Assembly (NCBI GenBank): GCA_964527215.1
Contig: CAZGNZ010000064.1
Coordinates: 1-14,070 of the forward strand
Source: CAZGNZ01 sp964527215
Lineage (GTDB): Bacteria; Fidelibacterota; Marinisomatia; SCGC-AAA003-L08; JACNLC01
Length of the DNA: 14,070 nt
Direction of reading: 5' to 3'
Shown: positions 8,915 through 14,070 of the stretch, one piece after another
How the letters are laid out: the number at the start of each line of letters is the position of its first letter
Position numbering within the stretch: position 1 is the first letter of the stretch
Position numbers and translations under genes: made by a program
Notes under the pieces: model-generated
What the model saw: the letters and a program-made list of their open reading frames with translations, nothing else
What the model was told of the DNA's origin: nothing
The model's database searches: none

Positions 8915-10126
8915 ATGACGGACTTTAAAGATATTCAGCGCGTTTGTGAAAATTCCAGGGAACTATCAGATTTGCTTATTGGTGATTTCCTGCTCCCGTA
9001 CTGTGACAGGAAGGAAGGGTGCAGCAAAAGATTTATAAAAGAATTGCGGACGTACAATCATGTAATCAATGAAATGCCGGAGGAATGGCCGCTGATTCTG
9101 ATAAGCCAGTATATTGCCCATCGGCTGTTTCGCAAAGGGGGATACGGAGCGAAATATATCAACAGACCCGAAATCATCAGCAGGGGGCCGGATCAGTTGG
9201 CCTACATGATGGAACAGGTTGCTGCACCATGGCGCTTTCGGTTTTGCCGGGTAATTGGCAATCCCTCTCCGCGATTCTATACGATGATTGATGTCCTGAC
9301 GGAAGAAACATTCCTGCTTTATTCACCAGGACTGGTGGATATCAATAAACTTGGCGGACAGCCACTGCTTTTTTTCCTGACCAGTTTCAACGGTCGCTGC
9401 TGGGAAACCTACGGAACTCTGGTATACATGAAAGGGCTTCAGGATTTTGATCTTCTGTTTTATGCCCGAATGTTAAATCCCAAGTGCAATTCCAACGCGG
9501 ATATCATGCGGATGATTGATCTCAATCCACTGCCGTTCATGATGCTTTTCTCACAATCCGAAATACCGCCTGTCTATTCAAAGAAACATTTGATGGCCTT
9601 ATGCAAATCGGACTGCGTTGTGAAGGCTTTCGATCCGGATTCATTGTCCAACCGGTTTTTTATTACCAAAAAGAACCAGATGGTTAGGCTTGAACTCAAA
9701 CGCTGGGCTGATCCACCTCACATAGCCCAGGCAATATATAACCGGAAAACCAATCGTATCATTCTGACATCCAGTACATTTGCAGCATATAAAAAACTGG
9801 CAGAAGTGCTGTGGAACTCCGGATTGTCCGTTCCGGCGGTTCCGGAGGAGATGGTGACGCCGGTGATGCTGAACGCGGTGAGTAAAATTTTGAATAAAAA
9901 ACCGGATATGAACCCCTGGGAAGATATTTTTATTGAAAAGCTGTCTCCCTCAGAACAAGCTCACATGGATCGAGTGAATAAATTCCTGAATATATTTATT
10001 GAGTTACACAATTCGGGTAAGACACCGGATATCCCTCAGTTGGCTGAGCAGGCGGGTATTGATCCGGGAGAGGCTGAGGATTTGGCGAAGCACATTCTGC
10101 AAAGAATAGAGAAAATGACGAAGTAG
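8915..10126 (+). CDS. Conserved-looking hypothetical protein, 403 aa, possible C-terminal helix-turn-helix
   Basis: I do not recognise this protein. It is soluble, with no signal peptide or membrane segment. The N-terminal third contains 'LLPYCDRKEGCSKRF' (28-42) and a Met/Phe/Trp-rich stretch. The middle contains 'MLNPKCNSNADIMRM' and 'ALCKSDCVVKAFDPDS', so scattered Cys pairs could bind a metal, but no standard zinc knuckle is visible. Around 285-305, 'AQAIYNRKTNRIILTSSTF' looks like a beta-hairpin followed by a helix. The last 40 residues ('TPDIPQLAEQAGIDPGEAEDLAKHIL') resemble a small helix-turn-helix or helical bundle, which would allow a regulatory role; that is inference. It stands alone, with ATG 8915 behind an AT-rich leader with only a weak Shine-Dalgarno. 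Codon use resembles the flanking chromosomal genes, so it is very likely a real gene. Confidence 0.75.
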   Translation: MTDFKDIQRVCENSRELSDLLIGDFLLPYCDRKEGCSKRFIKELRTYNHVINEMPEEWPLILISQYIAHRLFRKGGYGAKYINRPEIISRGPDQLAYMMEQVAAPWRFRFCRVIGNPSPRFYTMIDVLTEETFLLYSPGLVDINKLGGQPLLFFLTSFNGRCWETYGTLVYMKGLQDFDLLFYARMLNPKCNSNADIMRMIDLNPLPFMMLFSQSEIPPVYSKKHLMALCKSDCVVKAFDPDSLSNRFFITKKNQMVRLELKRWADPPHIAQAIYNRKTNRIILTSSTFAAYKKLAEVLWNSGLSVPAVPEEMVTPVMLNAVSKILNKKPDMNPWEDIFIEKLSPSEQAHMDRVNKFLNIFIELHNSGKTPDIPQLAEQAGIDPGEAEDLAKHILQRIEKMTK

Positions 10127-10741
10127 ATTCGACCCAATAGAGCGACGAACCGGTCCATGGCCGAAGCATAGACGGCAGATTGTTTTCGGCCGGTATCAGG
10201 TAATATTTTTTCGGACAGATATTTCACAACCCTCCAAACCATAACGTCGACGATGCGTACAGGATAACGGTAAGCGGTATAGGCCTGCCCGGTCCGGTAA
10301 ACTCTGTGGCTCGTATTATCAATTTTCAAGATTAGATAACATTATTTCAGATATTTATATTTTGTGGAGTAAGACCAAACCCTGTAAATTCGAATCAACC
10401 GGTATATCCTTCACCGACGAATATGATTTCTGAATCCTGAATTACTTTCTCCGCCTGCGGAATTTTCCTGTCCAGTTGTAATGAATTGTTTTGATACACA
10501 CGGTTTGTAAGCGATTTGCAGGCTGCAGCCAACCCGAATTTTTCATCGTCTGGAAAATGCGAAGCATTGTCCGCATAGATTTTCTCGTGAAATATGCGGG
10601 CTAAATCCAACGATTGTTATTTTCCTTTCTCAAATCCAATACTTAGTGAGTTTATCATGCGGAAACTCAAATTTTGCTGAATAACAGAGCGTGAATCAAT
10701 AAGTAAAGCAGATTATAGAATTTTGGATATTTCAGTTTGCT
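10127..10741. other. 615-bp region with decayed or marginal open frames
   Basis: No intact gene of known type is visible. On the - strand, 10142-10329 reads as a TTG-started frame ('TGQAYTAYRYPVRIVDVMVW...') with fairly coding-like codons; it runs on into the 3' end of the upstream + gene to 10036, which argues against it being real. A second - strand frame at 10395-10610 resembles a gene remnant and is listed separately. The segment 10620-10741 should carry the promoter of the nuclease operon. Confidence 0.4.
10395..10610 (-). pseudogene. Possible remnant of a four-helix-bundle (S23 / 23S rRNA intervening-sequence-type) protein
   Basis: The 71-codon frame starts at a TTG. It contains 'DLARIFHEK' followed by 'FPDDEKFGL', which is the start of the four-helix-bundle family pattern (helix, then F-P-x-x-E-x-F-G-L). 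The family would continue with a conserved 'SQIRRAAVSIPSNIAEG'-like segment, and this frame does not. In the neighbouring frame, 'LQIAYKPCVS' faintly resembles it, so a frameshift plus decay is plausible. The normal protein is about 115-120 residues. Alternatively it is a chance open frame. The identification is weak. Confidence 0.3.
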
Positions 10742-11395
10742 GTGAGATGTAACTTGAAAGTGAAACCATTACATTCAATAAAGACAGTCGCTAAATCAGG
10801 GAAGGAGGAATTTGTCATTGGACGTGAGCCTGTTGGCACCATTCTTTATGATTTCTGGCGCTGGAGTACTTCCAATTTACTGAGTAATGCCACTCGCGGG
10901 GTTCTGGCGGAGTTTATTGTTGGAACTGCGGTCGGAATCAATCGAAATACTGTACGAGATGAATGGGCACCGGTTGATTTGGAGACTGAGGATGGAATAA
11001 AAATTGAAGTGAAGTCCTCATCCTATATACAAAGCTGGGCTCAGGAAAAACTGTCAAACATATCATTTTCAATAAAACCGGCACGGGCTTGGGATGATAA
11101 AACGGGGAAACATGAAGAAAAACCAAGAAGACATGCTGATGTCTATGTTTTCTGTCTTCTTAGCCATAAGGATCAGGAAACCATCAACCCGTTAAAATTG
11201 GAGCAGTGGGATTTTTTTGTATTACCTACAATAAAACTTGATAAACATGATATAGGTAAGAAAAACATTACATTGAATACCTTACGGAAATTGTCAGAAC
11301 CAGTCAGTTATCAGGATTTAAAATCTGAAATTGAGCTATCGTACAATGCACAGCAAAATTTACTCGATAATCTTGGAGTAAACCGCCATGACTAA
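10742..11395 (+). CDS. PD-(D/E)XK nuclease-like protein, first gene of a nuclease operon
   Basis: A 217-residue soluble protein, probably a DNA nuclease of the PD-(D/E)XK fold. The core is visible: 'RGVLAEFIVGTAVGI' (52-66, with E57 as the motif I acid on the first helix), then 'VDLETEDGIKIEVKSSSYIQSW' positions 78-99, with D79 or D84 and E89-x-K91 as the catalytic motif and Q97 just after it. 'RRHADVYVFCLLSH' (129-142) and 'QWDFFVLPT' (155-163) follow as later core strands. Modification-dependent and Mrr-like endonucleases share this arrangement; no separate DNA-recognition domain is obvious here. The start is uncertain: GTG 10742 is the first in-frame start after the stop at 10700-10702, and no ATG is available, so TTG 10754 or GTG 10760 are alternatives. 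Its stop overlaps the next start by 8 bases, so the two are co-translated. The nuclease call is inferred from motifs. Confidence 0.7.
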   Translation: MRCNLKVKPLHSIKTVAKSGKEEFVIGREPVGTILYDFWRWSTSNLLSNATRGVLAEFIVGTAVGINRNTVRDEWAPVDLETEDGIKIEVKSSSYIQSWAQEKLSNISFSIKPARAWDDKTGKHEEKPRRHADVYVFCLLSHKDQETINPLKLEQWDFFVLPTIKLDKHDIGKKNITLNTLRKLSEPVSYQDLKSEIELSYNAQQNLLDNLGVNRHD

Positions 11396-12281
11396 TTCTC
11401 AAATACGTTCTGCTGCTTTTGCCTGGCTGGATGAACAGGCACTCATCCATCGGGATTTTCTGCCGAGAAATATTCTGGTTAACAATTTTTATTTTCATGA
11501 TCAGAGAGTTGTATTAATTGGTGCGAGCGGCATCTGGAAACCGAAGCAGATGTCCCTGCCAATCTCCATTACTACATCTTATGGCGGTCCATACCATGAC
11601 GGAATTGGATCGGATAATGATCTGATGTACCGGTATAGAGGAACAGACCCAAATCACTATCAGAATGTGCAATTGCGTGAATGTATGAGGAATCAGGTTC
11701 CACTGATCTATTTTTTTGGGATCTTACCCAGTAAATACATGGCCGCCTGGCCGGTATTCATCATTGCTGATGATATCAAGGGCTTGACCTTTACAGCGGT
11801 TGTGGATGATGTGCAGGCAGTTCTTCCAGACACGATTAAAGATCACGATCCGGAGATGGATTTTCGGCGATCCTATATTACAACCAATACTAGAATGAGG
11901 CTTCATCAGCAGTCATTCAGGGTGAGAGTATTGGACGCGTATCGCAACCGTTGTACATGCTGCAACCTGCAGCATACCGAACTTCTGGATGCGGCTCATA
12001 TTATCCCGGACAAAGAGTTGCGCGGTGAACCAGTCGTCCAGAACGGGTTATCACTGTGTAAAATCCATCATGCTGCTTTCGATCAGAATATTCTGGGCAT
12101 TACTCCTGATTACCGCATCAAAATCAGGGAAGATATCCTGGAAGAAACAGATGGACCAATGTTGAAACATGGAATTCAGTCCCTGGAAAACAGTAAACTG
12201 ATTCTTCCTCGCAACCGTGAACAGTGGCCGGATAAGGAAAGGCTGGAAGAACGATATGACAGATTTCGATCTGCAGGATAA
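11388..12281 (+). CDS. HNH endonuclease (COG3440-type predicted restriction enzyme) with putative modified-base reader domain
   Basis: A 297-residue predicted restriction endonuclease. The C-terminal HNH_2-type domain (about 178-240) is complete: zinc or structural Cys in 'RCTCC' (C189, C192), catalytic H204 in 'LLDAAHIIP', N219 in 'QNGLSLC', and H227/H228 plus D232 in 'KIHHAAFD'. The N-terminal half (about 25-145) has 'SGIWKPKQM', 'MYRYRGTDPNHYQNVQLREC', 'PLIYFFGI' and 'WPVFIIADD'. This Y-x-Y-x-G, strand-rich layout recalls SRA/PUA-like folds that flip out modified bases; that comparison is inference, the HNH assignment is not. ATG 11388 has GGAG at 11375-11378 and overlaps the preceding gene by 8 bases; the next gene starts 30 bases downstream. 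Likely role: cleavage of incoming DNA carrying a modification. Confidence 0.82.
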   Translation: MTNSQIRSAAFAWLDEQALIHRDFLPRNILVNNFYFHDQRVVLIGASGIWKPKQMSLPISITTSYGGPYHDGIGSDNDLMYRYRGTDPNHYQNVQLRECMRNQVPLIYFFGILPSKYMAAWPVFIIADDIKGLTFTAVVDDVQAVLPDTIKDHDPEMDFRRSYITTNTRMRLHQQSFRVRVLDAYRNRCTCCNLQHTELLDAAHIIPDKELRGEPVVQNGLSLCKIHHAAFDQNILGITPDYRIKIREDILEETDGPMLKHGIQSLENSKLILPRNREQWPDKERLEERYDRFRSAG

Positions 12282-12311
12282 ATATCTGTTAAGTAAAACA
12301 GGACATTCTGA

Positions 12312-13243
12312 ATGAATACAGTTACTGCTGAAACACTGATATCGCAGATCCAGAATATCACAATTTGGAAGAAGAGAGGTCAGCGAGCCCCCATAAACCT
12401 CTGTTGCTGATCCTCGCGCTGGCAGACCTGCAGAATAACAAAAACAGGTTAATGGCATTTGAAGAGGTATTTGAAAGACTCTCTCATCTGCTGATTGATT
12501 TCGGACCGCAACGAAAATCATATCACCCGGAATTACCATTCTGGAGATTACAGAATGATGGAGAGTTCTGGGAGATTCCAGTGTCGGATTCAATAATGCG
12601 TCATCAGGGTGTATATTCCCGAAACACTAACGTGTCGTCAAAAATTTTAAAATCTTTTAATACATGTGGAGGATTTACCCAGGCGGCGTATTCTTTTCTG
12701 AAATCCCACCCTGAAATAGTCAACCAATTGGTTACAGATTTGCTTGACAGTCATTTCCCTGCTTCCATGCACGAATCGATTTTGGATGCCGTTGGAATGC
12801 CGTGGAAGCAAATTGGACCGGCAGGGCGAAAGCGTTCAAGTGAATTTCGGGATATGGTTTTGCGCATTTATGAATATCGCTGTGCAATTTGCGGATTTGA
12901 CGGCAGGCTGGGTACTCAGGATTTGGCCCTTGAAGCAGCGCATATAAAATGGTTTGCTGCCGGCGGTCCTGATACAGAGAAAAACGGACTGGCGTTGTGC
13001 GTATTTCATCACCGCATGTTTGACAGAGGTGCCATTGGTTTGGGCAACAACTCAGAGATTATAATTTCGCAACTGGTAAATGGCGGGAGGCAGGTACAGG
13101 AATTGCTGATAAAATATAGCGGTCAGAAACTCAGGAACCCTCAGACGAAGGAATACCGACCGAATTCTGAATTTGTGGATTGGCATTACAATGAGGTATT
13201 TCGGAAGCCCGGGAGGATCTCTCAGATAGATTATCAATTTTGA
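12312..13243 (+). CDS. Phosphorothioate-dependent HNH endonuclease with N-terminal sulfur-binding domain, frameshifted
   Basis: This resembles the sulfur-binding-domain HNH enzymes (ScoMcrA/SprMcrA relatives) that cut DNA carrying phosphorothioate links. In frame 2 from about 12389, 'PHKPLLLILALADLQ', 'FGPQRKSYHPELPFWRLQND' and 'HFPASMHESILDAVG' match the sulfur-binding half. The HNH half has 'RCAICGFD' (C191, C194), 'LEAAHIKW' (H211), 'KNGLALCVFHH' (N225, H233/H234) and 'FDRGAIGL' (residues numbered for the 310-residue restored protein). The family's N-terminal strand, 'ITIWKKRGQRAP', is encoded in a different frame from ATG 12312 (AGGA 8-9 bases upstream) and hits a TGA at 12408-12410. Adding one C to the five-C run 12388-12392 joins the two as '...GQRAP-HKPLLL'. 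As written, an intact product could only start at TTG 12365 and would lack about 18-25 N-terminal residues. Whether this is mutation, phase switching or sequencing error is open. Confidence 0.8.
12388..12392 (+). other. Frameshift site: five-C run
   Basis: The reading frame of the sulfur-binding HNH gene changes exactly here. Protein similarity runs through 'RAP' in the frame of ATG 12312 and resumes at 'HKPLLL' in the frame of 12365. A six-C run would restore one continuous 310-codon gene. Confidence 0.7.
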
Positions 13244-13341
13244 TGGCTTGCCAAAAAGTCAAAAATACGGATTTATCATCATTGTAACATGTTGATATTA
13301 TTAATCTGTATTTTCCGTATTAGACTTTTTGCGAGAGCATC
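13242..13341. repeat. Imperfect 100-bp inverted repeat after the nuclease operon
   Basis: The arms are 13242-13274 and 13303-13341. CAAAAAGTC (13252-13260) pairs perfectly with GACTTTTTG (13323-13331). AATACGG (13264-13270) pairs with CCGTATT (13315-13321). The same left segment AAAATACGGATT also pairs, with one mismatch, to AATCTGTATTTT (13303-13314). Outer GATG and CATC also match. It begins within the TGA stop of the nuclease gene. It could be a small interspersed palindromic or MITE-like element, or act as a transcript end; it has no terminal T run of the intrinsic type. Confidence 0.65.
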
Positions 13342-13488
13342 AATTTCCAAGTACTAATTTCGATTTGTATAAAATGTCTTAGTTCAAAAGAAAAACCCTA
13401 AGCATGGTTTTTTTATTTTATGAAGTTTAAAATAGGTCAGTTAATCATCCCTTTGAATATGAAATGTGAAATTGTAGGTTAAACATTT
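13342..13488. other. AT-rich leader of the ZorA-like gene
   Basis: Apart from the weak hairpin at 13391-13414, this spacer holds no recognisable gene. TATAAA at 13368-13373 could be a -10 box, but it lies before the hairpin and has no good -35 partner. The ATG at 13489 lacks a strong Shine-Dalgarno. Confidence 0.35.
13391..13414 (+). terminator. Weak intrinsic-terminator-like hairpin
   Basis: AAAAACC and GGTTTTT form a 7-bp stem around an 8-base loop (CTAAGCAT) and run into a T-rich tail. The low GC content of the stem makes it weak. It would separate the nuclease operon from the ZorA-like gene. Confidence 0.4.
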
Positions 13489-14019
13489 ATGATAGGATTT
13501 TTTTCAAAACTAATACCATTTTCTAATTGGTTTTCATTTTTATGGGTGTTGTTATCAATACTTGGATTTTTAATATCGTTAATCTCACTAAGAAAAAAGC
13601 TTGCTCAAATATCCACTTCGATTGATGAGTTAGAATCTGATGGCTTACATCACGAAATTAAAGATAAGAGCTATTTATCCGAATTCTGGACCTCCTACAG
13701 GAAATCATTAATAGAAATGGAAGATTCATCTTTCGTAACAAAAAATGATGCTGAGGAAACCTTCAACTTTGACACCGTTCTAGCTAATAAAATGAATCTT
13801 AGATTGTATTTAGCAATACCTTCATTACTAGTTGGTTGGGGAATTTTGGGTACATTTTTTGGCTTAGCATTAGGTATAAGTGATTTTCGAATTGATACAC
13901 CTGATCAAATTCAAGATAGTATTGCGGTATTGTTGTCAGGAATGAGCACTGCCTTTATAAGTTCAATTTGGGGTATGGGGTTATCAATAGCATTCAACTT
14001 CTACGAAAAGAATAGATGA
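13489..14019 (+). CDS. zorA: ZorA-like MotA/TolQ/ExbB-family membrane protein (Zorya), apparently truncated after TM3
   Basis: ZorA, with ZorB, forms a proton-driven inner-membrane motor that starts Zorya anti-phage defence. The visible frame has a membrane segment at 12-34, a charged cytoplasmic stretch at 36-105, then the family hallmark 'LRLYLAIPSLLVGWGILGTF...GLALGI' (105-130) and 'LLSGMSTAFISSIWGMGLSIAF' positions 148-169, forming TM2 and TM3. Full ZorA proteins continue for several hundred residues as a long helical tail that passes signals into the cell; here TGA 14017-14019 follows 'FYEKNR'. The same frame past the TGA reads 'VHSEKVLVRTIRVNDTL', which would suit a helical tail, so a nonsense mutation or base error is possible; an inserted element is the alternative. 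Sampled lines are about 32% GC, well below the surface-protein genes, as expected for acquired defence DNA. zorB and the effector genes would lie beyond the window. Confidence 0.7.
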   Translation: MIGFFSKLIPFSNWFSFLWVLLSILGFLISLISLRKKLAQISTSIDELESDGLHHEIKDKSYLSEFWTSYRKSLIEMEDSSFVTKNDAEETFNFDTVLANKMNLRLYLAIPSLLVGWGILGTFFGLALGISDFRIDTPDQIQDSIAVLLSGMSTAFISSIWGMGLSIAFNFYEKNR

Positions 14020-14070
14020 GTCCACTCCGAAAAGGTGCTTGTGCGCACGATAAGAGTAAACGATACCCTG

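Noticed and set aside
10036..10329. 97-codon reverse-strand frame as a gene
   Set aside because: About 90 bases overlap the well-supported 403-residue gene on the other strand, it has only a TTG start, and I recognise no family. It is kept only as a note in the intergenic entry.
10742..13243. Reading the operon as a dnd/ssp phosphorothioation system
   Set aside because: No DndBCDE- or SspABCD-like modification genes are visible. Only the restriction-type protein that recognises such DNA is present.

Overview
The window reads like a chromosome segment of an uncultured member of the Fibrobacterota-Chlorobi-Bacteroidota superphylum or a nearby candidate phylum; Neomarinimicrobiota (SAR406/Marinimicrobia) is my best guess. 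The reasons are a C-terminal type IX secretion sorting domain with the 'QNYPNPFN' signature, giant exported proteins built from Ig/cadherin-like modules, and 'DDCGVC / DCNGDCFG' Cys-rich repeats ending in 'CTDPAAMNFS...DDGSC' and a dockerin. No rRNA or other taxonomic marker gene is present, so this assignment is inference.

Region 1 (1-7431, + strand) holds two very large secreted proteins in one operon. The first (53-3949) is the C-terminal part of a multidomain surface protein carrying a type IX sorting domain. The second (3961-7431) has a clear signal peptide, then cadherin-like repeats, Cys-rich repeats, a cohesin-like domain and a C-terminal dockerin. The two share a roughly 105-residue module, present four times in total; one copy is nested inside a cadherin-like repeat.

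Region 2 (7432-10126) holds a convergent DUF89/ARMT1-type metal-dependent phosphatase on the - strand, a 482-bp spacer, and a 403-residue protein of unknown function on the + strand. Next comes a 615-bp stretch (10127-10741) with decayed-looking open frames, one resembling part of a four-helix-bundle (S23-type) protein.

Region 3 (10742-14070, + strand) looks like a defence island. Three tightly packed genes encode a PD-(D/E)XK nuclease-like protein, an HNH endonuclease of the COG3440 type whose N-terminal half may be a reader domain, and an HNH endonuclease with a sulfur-binding domain typical of phosphorothioate-dependent restriction enzymes. The third gene is split by an apparent one-base loss in a C run at its start. 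After a large imperfect inverted repeat and an AT-rich spacer comes the N-terminal, membrane part of a ZorA-like (Zorya) MotA-family protein. Its frame ends abruptly after the third membrane segment, 51 bases before the window edge.

The best candidate for an under-described system is the three-nuclease operon next to a ZorA-like gene. No phosphorothioation (dnd/ssp) genes lie in the window, so a stand-alone type IV (modification-dependent) role is the simplest reading.
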